DNA of 64,000 bases from the NCBI GenBank assembly GCA_951213105.1, contig OX578142.1:117877065-117941064 (forward strand). The letters are read 5' to 3'. Shown here one piece after another: positions 25,901 through 37,120 of this stretch. The translations under genes and the position numbers were made by a program. This DNA is from Amaurobius ferox. Its lineage: Eukaryota > Arthropoda > Arachnida > Araneae > Amaurobiidae. The notes under the pieces are model-generated. The model was not told the origin of the DNA. It made no database searches and saw only the letters and a list, made by a program, of their open reading frames with translations. The first letter of the stretch is position 1; every line of letters starts with the position of its first letter.

Positions 25901-26294
25901 TTAAAGATTACGGGTTTATTGGTATTTTCAATTTATACATGTAATCTACTAATACAGGTTATATTTTCAAATATTCGCGTATATAATTAGTACGGGTCCC
26001 ATACAATTTTAACGCTTTTATTTTGCATATATTGATTCAATTCCATATTTTTTTTTATATTTGCTTACATAAGGGGTCCAAGATGTTTTATTCTTCAGAT
26101 ATGTCCATGAAGATAATTTTATATAGCGAGAACAGAGTTTCTTAAACTTCTTTTTAGGAGCATTATATTAAATATTTTAACAGAATATTTTGATTAAGCA
26201 TGTCATTTAGTATACTATAAGAATTTGGGCATGATTATGAATTTCAAGTTTCTTTATATTATATACTCCGTACGAAGAACGGGTATGCTGCTAG
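22894..26294 (+). mobile_element. Non-autonomous Helitron-like unit R2, complete
   Basis: 3401 bases, same structure as R1. It starts TC at 22894 directly after the CTAG of R1 and ends GGGTATGCTGCTAG at 26294, followed by T (26295). The internal TTAG end-like block is at 24356-24359. R1 and R2 differ by scattered substitutions, small indels and the length of the (CTGT)n tract (22917-22954). With the A at 19458 and the T at 26295, the two-unit array sits in a single A|T target, as expected for one rolling-circle insertion. Confidence 0.82.

Positions 26295-26298
<4 letters not shown>

Positions 26299-26356
<58 letters not shown>
26299..26356. repeat. (TA)n microsatellite
   Basis: TA run with single-A interruptions, starting four bases after the end of the Helitron-like array. 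Confidence 0.95.
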
Positions 26357-27053
26357 AATTCCCAAATAGGACAAGCAGCAATATATGTCTTATATCCAAT
26401 TTTTAAAATAACCCAGACTTGGATTTCATTAGTCTTGAATATATTGATTTTAAAGTATTAAATAACAACGAGTGAAGTAACTTCATACATTAGTATTTAT
26501 ATGGCGATAGTGTTGCCAATAGGTCTTGTATACAAATTTTTAAATATAACCTCTCTGACTTGGATTTCAAACATTAGTTTTGAATATATTGATATTAAGG
26601 TATTAAATAATCACGACTGAAGTAATTTCATACATTAGTATTTTAAATTAATTGTTATATTTTTATAGTGTGGTTTTCGGTTTGTTTTAGCGTAGAATAG
26701 TAAACTTTTAAAGATTTACATGATATTGAAAGTGTATATGTATGTATGTAATTTTTATGGTTTTATAAGAGTCATGACGAAAATAGTGTAGGGAGTATCG
26801 GCTACCGGGAGCGTTTGCCATGGCGGAAAAAAGCTTTAACCCGAGTGTTGGGGGTCGCAACTCCCTCCGGCCGTTACTTCCGGCACTATTCTAGAAATTT
26901 TACGAGTACATTGTTACTTGTCTTATTTGAGAATTTATATAGGTATGCACATGTAAAATTGCAGCATAGCGCTTTACAAGTTGTATTATAAATTATTTTT
27001 TGCTTTTAGCATTTTAATCAATTCACTAAAAATTGTAGCAATTTTTCAAGTTT

Positions 27054-27056
<3 letters not shown>
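26357..27056. mobile_element. Element between two (TA)n tracts, related to 60370-61579
   Basis: Bounded on both sides by (TA)n. It shares with the 1.2-kb TIR element at 60370-61579 a GC-rich core of about 90 bases (26793-26882: tcggctaccggRagcgttt, ccatggc, gctttaac, gggggtcgc), a right-end block (gcagcatagcgctttac) and a tandem pair around catacattagtattt (about 26375-26640). Its left terminal repeat is not recognisable. Non-autonomous. Confidence 0.6.

Positions 27057-27106
<50 letters not shown>
27057..27106. repeat. (TA)n microsatellite
   Basis: Uninterrupted TA run closing the element on its left. Confidence 0.95.
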
Positions 27107-27107
<1 letters not shown>

Positions 27108-28231
27108 TTTCAACAAATAAAAGAATTCTAATGTGGGCAACGCATGGCGTAAATAATCAATGATGGTAATCAAATGTTAACAGCGTGAGTTTAAATTTGA
27201 CGTAAATTTAAATTATCTAAAATATGTCTACACTTATGCAGAAGCGTGGTTTTATGCCGTAAAACACTAATAAGAATTTTCACTTATTTCTGCATCATTG
27301 AGCAATTCGAAAATTGTTAAATTAGGAATTGAATATTATGCATAAACATGTTCGTTGGGTGAATTGTATAATTTATCATTTGCGCTGGTTTTTAATGCCT
27401 CCAATCAGAAAGGTTATTTAAAAGCAAAACCAAACCCGTTGATGTTCACAGTATTATATAAAAATAAATATAAGGAGTAAAGTTCTAGACTTGTAATCAA
27501 GAGCATAAATAAAATATTGATGTATATTAGAATGAAGATAGTGAAATTCCATGGAATGCGTTGATATTTCTATCCTTATTAAATATCACAAGTTTCATCT
27601 TTCAATTAAATTTTTTTTTACTGTATAAGCATATTTTACTGAATTCCGAATTACTCTCATTTATCTCAAATAATCAGTATTACATTTCATGGTTTGATTA
27701 GCAAGAATTACTCGAGGTTGCGCGGGTCGTAAATAAACGCCCACTTCTACTCAATTCACTAAGCACGCTATCCGCAAAGCAAAACAAAACAAAAATAAAT
27801 GGCAAAAAATAAAAATAAAAATAAATAAATAAATAAATAAATTACATCTGTTTGAAATCTTAATTACAAACTTTAGAAGTTTTATCGTTGAAACGTGAAT
27901 TTTTCGGGGAATGCTTATAATGCTGTCACACTTTTATATGTATATGGAATGTACTTAAGTATAATGTATATGGGAAGTGAATCAAATTGATGATACTTAC
28001 TACTTATAATTTTATTCGATTCTTTGACAAATTTATTTGAAGCGCGCGCAATATCTCTAGATTGGTTCATGCAAGCGTTCTCAAAGTGGTGTCAATCGTT
28101 TTCTAATTAAACATAATATCATAAATGGTTATATATTTATCACATGAAATGAGCCGTCGTTGCTGGGGTGTTAAAACAAGGTAGTTATATAAAGTATCAA
28201 ATAAATAATTTTTACTCATATAAATAGGAGT
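27107..28231. other. AT-rich; possible short family M fragment near 27115-27300
   Basis: The word aatgtgggcaacgcatggcg near 27130 resembles the gatgtgggcagcacatg end of family M, and gccgtaaaacac and tcacttatttctgc follow in a comparable order. The rest holds (AAAT)n-like sequence at 27790-27843 and nothing else that I recognise. Confidence 0.35.
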
Positions 28232-28505
28232 AAAAACTGCATTAATCCCTGTACATTTGCGCAACGAGCATGATACGACACTCCCCCCCCCCCAATTACA
28301 AAATCGAAACCCGTGATTTGCGGAGATTCGACGTTTTGCGTGAAAATCTACTGACGGAATATTCATATGAAAACAACAGTGAAATCGGCATGAACTCCGT
28401 GTACATCGGCGCAACGGGGGTGATACGAATCCGCTCCCCCCGGAATCGCAGAATTGAAACCGGTAACTTGCGGAGACTCTACGTTCTACGTTAAAATTTA
28501 CTGAT
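28232..28505. repeat. Imperfect tandem duplication, about 150 bp, GC-richer
   Basis: Two copies share gtacatYKgcgcaac, gatacga, aYcgaaacc, ttgcggaga and aaaatYtactga (28250-28370 and 28400-28505), with a C9-10 run in the first. An open frame exists across part of it on each strand but shows no domain. Confidence 0.6.
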
Positions 28506-28678
28506 GGTCTAAATTCAAATCGTAATTTCAACTAGGTCAGCACAATTAGACCCAATTATATACTGTCCATATCTTCCGCAAAAAACGTAAATGCTACATT
28601 TTCAGTACTCTATTTAATCTCCATTTTGACCGCGTATGAAACCGCGAAAAAAAATGGCTCCGACAGACCTTTCCCTCC

Positions 28679-28965
28679 TCTGCCGCGAGGACACATTAGG
28701 ACGTATTCCAGGACTACAACTAATCCTCTTTCGATTCCCGCCTCTACCCAAACTATCCTCGTGCTCACGCGGAGTACGGGCACGTTAAATATGTAGGTCC
28801 GTAAGTCTTTCCGCTAGGTCGGTGGTAGGGGAAAGAGGGTACGGTCCTTGTGGATACTGTCACCACTAAGTTATGGTCAAAATTGTGTGGAACTGTCCCA
28901 GCTGTCCAAACAGATACCTTACACCATCTTGTAGATCAGACGATCTGGGTCAAACAATAGCGTCT
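28679..28965 (+). mobile_element. Diverged tRNA-headed SINE copy
   Basis: Contains a relic box B (tttcgattcccgcc), then the SINE body cgcggagtacgggcacgtta, gtaagtctttccg, ggtcggtggtaggggaaaga and the 3' block cagctgtccaaacag. There is no CAA tail and many substitutions, so it is an old copy. Confidence 0.78.
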
Positions 28966-29439
28966 AATCCTCTGTTATCGGTGATTATGCGCGTGCGGGG
29001 AGGGACCTGAATTGTCGACTGACCTGCTTTGCGGAAGTCCAAAGTTTGCAAAAATTAGCGCTACATTCATACTTTATAAACATTATAATTAATGAACAGA
29101 TAGCTTCAGAATCAGTTTTTTTCTGTTTTGAGGCAGTGTGTAATACTTAATATAGCTGATGCTCAATTATAAAAATTGGATTACACGTCAATTTTTATAT
29201 CGCAATTTTAAAATCGGGCACATCTTCAAAACACGAAAATTATACATACACAGAAATTCCTCTATTGGTAATACGGACTCCGTTCAAAGTTTATTTGAAA
29301 GATAATTTTCTGATCCTTTCTGCTGGTGTTGAAATTAAACACTGTAATAATATTGTCATTAAGGGAAATATTTGTGTAAAAATTGTTCAAAATCGTGCTG
29401 AATCATACTAAAACATAAAAATACTAAATAATTAATTCA

Positions 29440-29580
29440 AATTAAAATAAAATATATCAACGAGGTGCACCTTCCCGGGTCTAAAGTACCTGTGCACAAA
29501 ATTTCATGGCCGAAAGACGCTTGGACTTTCCGCTACAGACGAACCAAGAACAAACATACATCTTACTTTATTATTATAGA
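29440..29580 (-). mobile_element. Possible Helitron-like 5' terminus (relic)
   Basis: On the minus strand the sequence starting at 29580 reads TCTATAATAATAAAGTAAG, followed by a gtatgtttgttc...cgtctg segment and a ccatgaaattttgtgcac segment. This layout resembles the 5' ends of the other TCTATA-starting elements here. No 3' end has been identified, so the extent is unknown. Confidence 0.28.
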
Positions 29581-29599
29581 TCCTACAAGGTCCTGATCT

Positions 29600-29779
29600 T
29601 TTTATAATTTCTTCAAAATATCATTCGAAAATTGGGGAGTATTTCAAAGATTTGATCGCGTCTGAAATCAAAAAGGTTCTAGGATTCACTAGTTGTAATA
29701 ATCGTACCAAATTATTTTCAAAACTCTTAATTCTGTTGTGAGATATCGAGTCCACAGAACCACTCATACGCACACAATA

Positions 29780-29830
<51 letters not shown>

Positions 29831-30062
29831 CATATGTGTGTGTGTGTGTGTACTATGTATACTAACGTACATAGTACCTACATTAAATTACGCACACACA
29901 CACACACACAGACATTGCCTCCAAAATGTTCGATTCGAGTTCAGGGATGTTTAAAACGTGCTTTTCCACCGAAAACTTGAATTCGATTTTTAGATCCCGT
30001 CTCAATACTTTTCATATACATTACACTATGTACGTAGGGAATGTAACAACTGTGACTATACC
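29600..30062 (-). mobile_element. Family M, 5' half, minus strand
   Basis: Inverse of the start of the copy at 17693. On the minus strand it reads catagtgtaatgtatat, then gagacgggatc, a microsatellite, gagatatc and gtacgattattacaac. Truncated at its 3' side. Confidence 0.6.
29782..29850. repeat. (CA)n(TA)n(TG)n compound microsatellite
   Basis: About 34 bases of CA, then TA, then TG, making an almost self-complementary tract. A further (CA)n run is at 29893-29910. It sits where family M copies carry their GT-rich tract. Confidence 0.95.
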
Positions 30063-30970
30063 TGATAAGTGCATGCAATCTCTTTTAACGAGCTTAGTAG
30101 TTAGTAATATTAATTAATGAGAAAACGTAAAATATATTATGAACGCATACTCTATATTCTCCCATTCTATTCCAGATCACGTTTCTGCATAAGCCTAGAC
30201 ATATTTTATATAATTTAAACTTACTTCAAATACGTCGCATTTGAATATCAAGCCCACTTCAAATCATTCATATTCACGCCATTAAATCAAAATCGTGAAA
30301 TATATTGAGAATAATGTATGTTGTTTTGTAAATCATGTCATTTGCTATTAAATAAAAAAAAAATCTGATGTGGGAGGCTCATGCCTTTCTCTGCATAAAG
30401 CAACGATTTTGCTTCTTTCACAGCTTTATAAGGACGTACATGATGCACGGTATAATGGTTTTACATTAAAATTGAGCGCTTTTATTGGTGACAACAAGTA
30501 AATATTTTGAAATATCGAATTAACTTTTTTTTCTGCATATCTAACTTAACAATTTAAAATATAGCTAGCACCCGCTAAGCAATACAGTTCATATACTAAA
30601 TGGTTAATAATAATTATAAACTAATATTTCATTCTATAAAACTGATGGTTTGTGTTCTAATCAATAGATTAATAAAATTCAAAATTACATTTTTTGTAAT
30701 GTTTCCATATGTCAATATTATATTTAACATTTCGCTGTTTAAATTGCAAAAGGCGAACCTTGTTACTATAACAACCATCTAATGGCAATATGGATGAATA
30801 AAAACTTAACGTTCAGCTCGTTATACTGATTAATTCTTATACAACGTCCTATAAAAAAAATAAATGCTATAATCCCCTAAAAATGTAAAAATGCAATTAA
30901 TGTAGGACACCCTAGACTCTTCCTTTAAAAACGAGCCTGTCTCACAAATCGTGACACTCTCTATATTTTG

Positions 30971-31356
30971 TGACCAACGGCCCTACCGTGTGAAAACACC
31001 GGTTCTTGTTAGATCACCGAAGTCAAGCAGCATCGGGCGCAGTTAGTAGTTGGGTGGGTGACCACCTGGGAACACCGCGTGCTGTTGGCACATTTCAGGC
31101 GCGGTAGCCCGGTGGTTTGAGCTCTGGATTTGCACGCTGCCACAACTGCCGCTGTGTTCATGCGGAGTACGATCACGTAAAACATGTGGGTCCGTAAGTC
31201 CTTCCGAGAGGTTGGTGGTAGGGGAAGGAGGGTACGGTCCCTGTGGATGCCTAGCTCACTGGGTTCCGGTCTACATCGGGTGGCACTCCCCGGCCGTCCA
31301 AACGGTTACCTTTCACCTTTTTGGTAGGTCGGACGGTCTAGGTCTCAACAACAACA
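30971..31356 (+). mobile_element. 5S rRNA-headed SINE with (CAA)n tail and 15-bp TSD, copy 1
   Basis: 386 bases flanked by a perfect 15-bp target duplication actctctatattttg (30956-30970 and 31357-31371). Order: a 5S rRNA-like head (30973-31090), a decayed tRNA-like segment with box A-like tagcccggtgg (31107-31117) but no box B, the shared SINE body (gcggagtacgatcacgt, ggtggtaggggaaggagg), a 3' block (ggccgtccaaacggttacc, ggtaggtcggacggtc) and caacaacaac. Retroposition by a LINE machinery in trans is implied by the TSD and tail. Confidence 0.93.
30973..31090 (+). other. 5S rRNA-derived module (SINE head, not a 5S gene)
   Basis: Resembles a nearly full-length arthropod 5S rRNA: ccaacggcc at the 5' end, gatcaccgaagtcaagcag (box A region), gggtgaccacctgggaac (box C region) and cgcgtgctgttggc at the 3' end, which pairs with the 5' end. 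It lacks a few bases present in real 5S and has no T-run terminator after it. It probably supplies an internal RNA polymerase III promoter of type 1. Confidence 0.88.
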
Positions 31357-32280
31357 ACTCTCTATATTTTGAATCAAGAATATTAATTTCCTCAAAGCGA
31401 GAGAAATTGTGAAACAAATTTCTTCATTTTCCAAGATATTGAATATTCATCAATTTGGCGTCATTTTGGTACATTTAGGGTAATTTCTGTGAATTTGGCA
31501 TTGTTGTTTTCAATTCGGTGACATTTTCAAAAAGTCTCCATTTTGGCGATATTTTGACAAATGGCAGCCAAATTTATCGTCAAGCATTACAGAAAAACAA
31601 ATAATTGGCTTTTGAAGAAAAATTGGATGTCAAAATACAAAACTATTCCAAAAAGTAATTTTTCTCTGGAATGGAACAAACTGAATCTATCAGAATGATG
31701 TTACAAATTTGTGACATAATATTACAACTGGAAAGGGAACACATTTCACGACAATTAACACCTTTATAATTTTATGTAATTTATTTTATAAATTTATTAA
31801 AAACACATTAGAATGCCAACAAGAACCATTCTCGAGAAATTTAAAGTGCGTGTCATTCGTTTTTTAAGGAAAAATTACATAAGAAAGGATATTTTATGTA
31901 ACATTATTCCAGTTTTTATTCTTTCATGATTTTTTCAATGTTTCATTCGAAAGTTAGGGGGGGGGGGGGGTCCGAACATTCGATTGCTTTTCAAATCAAT
32001 AGGGTATTCAATTCCAGTATTCACTGATTGTAATAATCGTACTAAATTTCGTTCCTGGGATACTCATACTAACATACACACACATATATACCAACATACA
32101 CACGATAACATAACATACATACGCACACACACAGACATAACTTAAAAAACTTTCGATTCGAGTTCAAGGGTGCCTGATAAGTGTTCTACTGTCGAAAACT
32201 TGAATTTAAATTATAAACCCCATCATAATACTTTCTTTATACATTATTATACTGTGAATGTAGGGAAAGTAATAACATGC

Positions 32281-33114
32281 AAAGTGAATATTTCTGTAGC
32301 AAGGTTACGCAATTATTTGTACATATTTTTTTTTCCTAAAAAAAATGCTTAAAACTGATGGCCACACTCTGGTTCTACTTCCGAAGGAACCAATAAACTT
32401 ATCGATTGATATAATCGTGCAAAAATTCATTCCATTTGCTCAACTGGTTAAAGAAATATCGCCTCTATTAACTGATAGACATATATATACACTGATATAA
32501 TTGGAAAAATTGACTATTGCATATAAAATACTATTTTATTTGCTAAATTATGATTGCCATTTATTCGTATTCAGAGATGAGCAAAACGGGTAGATGCATC
32601 AAAATACGAAAGTTGCATCTTTGACCTTATCATAATATGTTGTGTATTGAGATGATGCAACTCTTTTACGTATACTATATATATTATAGAGAATGTAAAA
32701 TTATCTACACTATGATTCCCTACATTGAAATGCACCCTACAACAGTGTGCTTACGCCATCATCCATCAAATCTAAGATTGATACTTGTGTGAATTTGTTT
32801 AATTACTTCCGTCTTGAAAGAAATATAACCAAAGAACAATTGTTGGAGGCAATATGTTTGCATACGATTGTTTTTATATAAAAATTATCCTTGAAACCAG
32901 ATGATAAATGATTTGGGTTCCGTATCAAATTCCGAAGGAGGCAGGGTGGTTCATTTTCGGCTTATTTAACATATACGTCCATTACGGATAGTTGAGGAAC
33001 TGCTTTCGCTCTCAGAGAAAACGAGACAAAACAATGGCGTTGCCACTCAGAACAAGAGAAACATTGGAGTGGGCACGAGTGCAGACGTAGATATTTTGAA
33101 ATGCCCACTTCTAT
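32281..33114. other. No recognisable feature
   Basis: AT-rich. No gene, RNA or terminal repeat is supported. Confidence 0.4.
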
Positions 33115-33510
33115 GATAATAGCTTGCAATTCCGTAGTAGTAACTCAACGGTAGAGAGTCGGCTTGCCAGTTCGGAGATATCTGGTTTGAATCCTGGTTG
33201 GAACAGCAGGGTCTTTTACAAAGGCGCCCTAATAAGTCAACCCTGTAAGTTATTGCAAAGATGTCAGCGGTCTAAAAGTAAGCCTGGTACGACTAGCACG
33301 GCTTCAGTTGATTCTGGGACATGGGGCGATGATTTCAAATCGGAATGACAACGACCATACCGGAAGCTAACCTGGAGTATAAAAATAGTATCAGGAGGCT
33401 AACCTGAAGCAAAAATAATAGAAGGTGGCCAGTCAGATTATTAGTTGTGCGCCAATCTGACATTCGAGGGTGGAGAATGCAGAGATCACTTCGGCAATAC
33501 GAGCTTGCAA
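33115..33510 (+). mobile_element. tRNA-derived SINE, second family, long copy
   Basis: The tRNA-like head has box A taactcaacgg (33143-33153) and box B ggtttgaatcc (33184-33194). After it comes a body of about 300 bases with a repeated aagctaacctg/ggctaacctg pair and a perfect 8-bp stem gtcagatt...aatctgac around 33435-33465. It is followed directly by another head of the same family. The exact ends and any target duplication are not clear. Confidence 0.65.
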
Positions 33511-33650
33511 TTTCGTCCCAGTAACTCAACGGTAGAGCGTCTACTGACCAGTACGGAGATCTGTGGCTCGATTCCTGGTTGGGACAACAAAGTCCTTTGC
33601 AATTAAATGCATGAGTGATATAAACATCAGTATGTAAGTCACGGCATTGA
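33511..33650 (+). mobile_element. tRNA-derived SINE, second family, head copy
   Basis: Box A taactcaacggtagagcg (33522-33539) and box B ggctcgattcc (33565-33575) are well kept. The leading cgagcttgcaatt words match those before the head at 33143 and 49904, so the homologous unit starts upstream of the tRNA-like part. Confidence 0.68.
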
Positions 33651-34039
33651 TATTAGATGATGACTGATATGGATTCAGCATTGAATTACAGACGGGGCAG
33701 AGGTACGCTAAGGATTCCATTTTCTGTTCGGAGATGTCATTTGCTTTTTTCCCAAAATTCGTATGACAGTAGGAAGTGAGTGGGCAACAGAAAATCAAAA
33801 CGCTTAATAGTTCCGTCAAAAACGAAGGATGTAGACAATAATTGCCACTATATAAAGGCTCGGTCATAAATTTCTTGGTATCTATAATTGTGCGAATACT
33901 ATGCAATATTTAACTGTGTATTACTTAAGCTTAATATTTAAGTGTATTCAAAATTACACCACCTCCTACTATTTATATTCCATCTATACTTTTAAATCTC
34001 CGATTACACCAAATATATATCTACAAATAACGCCAAGTG
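33651..34039. other. No recognisable feature
   Basis: A 121-codon open frame on the minus strand (33541-33906) overlaps the SINE head and has no recognisable domain, so it is not called as a gene. Confidence 0.4.
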
Positions 34040-34440
34040 AAAGAAGTGTGGGGAAAAATCTGATTCTTTCCATATTCTTCAAAAGCATCCAGAAGAGACC
34101 TGACAGAAATATAATAATAGAAAAAAAAGAGAGATAAAATTATATTTTCTTCTTCTACTTTTCTTTGTGCCTAGTTTTCGCCAAGCATCTAGATTAAGAT
34201 AGCCCCTTGAACGGAAAGCTATGGGGAATAAATGGAAGGAGAAGGGTTCTTTGGCATTCCTTCCGGTCGAGATTTCAAGGAGAGACTCGTGTGATTAGGT
34301 TTCCACAGGGATATCCTTTACAAAGGATGTGAGGAAGGAGTTGGTGCCATTTTTCTGCATCACATGTTGGTGCTAATAATCAATCAATGCTTTGACAGGA
34401 GCTTGGTGTTCAAATGTGACGGATTGGACATAAATGTGTA
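34040..34440 (+). mobile_element. Family R3, copy 2
   Basis: Block order: aaatctgattctttccatat, agacctgacagaaatataat, gcatctagattaagatag, gaataaatggaagga, cggtcgagatttcaagg, attaggtttccacagggata. This agrees with 41190 and 49140. Confidence 0.65.
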
Positions 34441-34644
34441 CTTTTTTTATCTGCTTTTATGCAGAAATATGGTCTTGGTTTTCAAATATGACGGATATGA
34501 TAATATATAAATATAAAACGTGTCTGATTTTATGTATAAACATGGTCTTGAAGAAGGAGAATGGATATACGTAATTTACATACTGTAAACTGCAAATAGG
34601 GAATTTTAAATATGTCTTGCATAACTGAACAATAAGCCAAATAC

Positions 34645-35720
34645 AAATTTGATGTGGGCAGCACATGACTTTCTCTATATAATGCAATGAATTTACTTCC
34701 TTCACAGTGAAAAAATGATGTATAAGAGCTACGTCATAATGTTTTTAATGTGGAATTGTATATTTGGCGCTTGATTTTTCATTACTTCTCCGGCCTCCAG
34801 ATTACTAACGAAATTCTCCGGCTTTTTTTGTTTGAAATTTACCAATTAACCAGACATGGTATAATTCCTCGGATACACTGATTTTCCGCTTTTTTAGCAC
34901 TGATTTCTACCATTCCCAGGATCGTAGCAAATCTATAATAAAATGCAGGGTAATGCCAATCAAATTAACGTAGATTTACGGACGAGTGTAATTTAAATTA
35001 AGATCACGCATAAACACTGCGATTGCGCAATTCAGTTTGTTCTCATGAATCACCGAGAGTACAATAGTATCTTTTTCCATCCATCTCAATATTTTAAATA
35101 TTGCATTTTTGATTGACTAAACTAGTTTATTTTCATATTCTGATTAATTATTATGGTTAATTCCTTAATAGTTTTTGCGTAAATAGTGCGATTGCGCAAT
35201 TCAGTTACTTCGCATGAATTGCCGAGAGTATGCTAGTATCTTTTTTCAACCATCTCCGTCATTTAAATGTTGCATATTAGATCGACTAAACTAGCTTATT
35301 TTCATATTATGACTAATTATTAAGGTTAATTTTTTAATTGCATTTGAATAATACAAATTTTTCTATTTTGAAAAATTGATATGAACTCTGTGAAGGGATA
35401 TTTTCCAAAAAGTGGTATTAAAGCAATGATTTAGACAAATAAAAAGGAAACCATTTTGGCAGGAATATAATGCAGTGCTATATATATATATATATATATA
35501 CTTTTTCTTTATTAAATATCATTCCGGGTGACAACATGTAAAACTATTTCGAATTACTCAATAAACTTATATTTCAAGAAACTCTAAATGGACAATTATC
35601 CACATTGATAGCATCCACAATAAGCAATCTAGTTCATGTATTAAAATATTTTAATAATTAATTCATCAATCTGGCGTCATTTGCGTTAACTTCCGTTAGT
35701 CCATGCAGTGAAAATACTAG
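34645..35720 (-). mobile_element. Family M, minus-strand copy with internal expansion
   Basis: In plus coordinates it starts gatgtgggcagcacatgact, then ctatataatgcaatg and ttccttcacagtgaaaaaat, and ends with the aagcaatctagttcatg and aatctggcgtcatttgcg blocks. Relative to other copies it carries extra sequence at about 34780-35480, including a tandem duplication and a short (TA)n (35481-35502). Confidence 0.6.
35007..35345. repeat. Imperfect tandem duplication, about 170 bp
   Basis: Two copies start with gcgattgcgcaattcagtt (35019 and 35188) and share gagagta, tagtatctttttt, actaaactagYttattttca and attattaWggttaatt. Confidence 0.88.
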
Positions 35721-37120
35721 TTTAGCTTTTACTTTGGGTTGTAAGACCAGCAAGAATATTAGTGGAAGAAAAAGTTAAGTGAATCTACTTTTGAGTAGGA
35801 AACTGGTTTTAGTCTTACGGGGATAAATCACACGAACTTAATATTAGTTTATATCCAGTTCAACATGGTGAAACTTGACCATTATAAGCAAAATAAATTT
35901 AAACGTTTACTGATAAATTTTATTCTGCTCGTTGGGCTTTAGACAAACTGTCTAAATATTGTATTCTACTGCTTTATGTATCACGCGTAAAACATCCGAA
36001 TTTGCGGTGTTAAGGGATCTCAGTAATCTTAAAGTGCAGTAAACAGTGAATTCCTATGCTTTACATTTTATTTTGTACCTTTTTTCCTGTACGTCAATAA
36101 TAGCTAAAATGTTATGGCTAATAAATGAATACTTTTGGTATATATGATAATTAGTCAATAAGGTGAATCTAATAATATTTTTAATTATATTATTTTCATG
36201 AATTTATTAAAATTTTATATTGATATATGGGTTATTTTCAGTAAACGGGAGTTTTACATGTCCCAGGTGTTTTAATAAATGTTTGCATGACTTGAGACTG
36301 ATTTTGGACACTGATCAGTTTTACTATATTGTAGTTCTATTGGTCACTAATTAGCTAAAAATCCAATTTATATTTTTAATATATAAAAATTTAGTTTTTT
36401 TATTAAATGTCATTCCCTTGTGTGTCCCAACAGCCAAATAATAAAATCACAACTTCATTTACAAGCCTTCATTTTCTGGATTTCTTTTAATTTGATGTTT
36501 TACATTAAATTAGACAATTTAAAATATTCACAATAATAAAAAGTCCACTATGCATTAGAGCAATATTTTAAATTAATTTTTACAACTGTGTCCTAGCTTT
36601 GTGTCATTCATCTGTCTTCAAATTTTAACATCTATTTCTGTACATAGGTGACAGTAAAATATATTTAAAAGTGTTATTCTTTTTTACTAAAGTCCATGTT
36701 CATCATTTCAAGAGTTTGACTATGTTCTAGCTATCATTCTGTGCAGAGAAATATTATAAAACTGAACAATTTTGGGTAAGTATTTTTATTTCTTGTCATT
36801 CACGTGTCTTTAATTATTCTCAGAATAAAAAAGTAAATAATTTTTTTAGCATATGTGTGTGCCTAGTTAGTGTAGCAAACTGAATATTAAGTTAGGCTTA
36901 AATGCAAATAAAACTCATATACTCAGAAAGTAAAATCACATGATTTGCCATTCCTCTGTCGTCATTTACCTGTATTCTTGGTAGACAAGGGAATGGCATT
37001 AGAACAGGTGCATTACATTTAAACTAGAATTTCTTTTTAGAAGATAAACATATAAGAAGTTAGTTCTAAATATAAGATTCCAATTAAATCAAAACATTTT
37101 TTTTTATTTTTCTAATGATA
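35721..37120. other. No recognisable feature
   Basis: Very AT-rich. No coding frame of note, no RNA gene, and no match to repeats in the window. Confidence 0.45.

Larger units (their letters stand above)
30365..32280 (-). mobile_element. Family M, long minus-strand copy split by a 5S-headed SINE
   Basis: In plus coordinates it begins ctgatgtgggaggctcatgc, passes the agcaatac...catatacta block (30580-30600), is interrupted by the SINE at 30971-31356, and resumes with the aatttggcgtcattttgg words. It ends with the gtccgaacattcgattg, taataatcgtac and tgtagggaaagtaataac blocks at about 32275. Without the SINE it is about 1.5 kb, the longest version in the window. A G13 run occurs near 31959-31971. 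Confidence 0.65.

Noticed and set aside
28103..28531. 142-codon minus-strand frame with Arg/Cys repeats
   Set aside because: It follows a 150-bp tandem duplication and a C-run; no known domain and no splice or start context that I can defend.
29782..29850. Cruciform regulatory element from (CA)n(TA)n(TG)n
   Set aside because: Compound microsatellites are self-complementary by nature; position is explained by the GT-rich tract of family M.
30973..31090. Functional 5S rRNA gene (also 39758-39876)
   Set aside because: The 5S-like part sits inside target duplications together with SINE body and CAA tail, has base losses, and is not in a 5S cluster; no terminator follows it.
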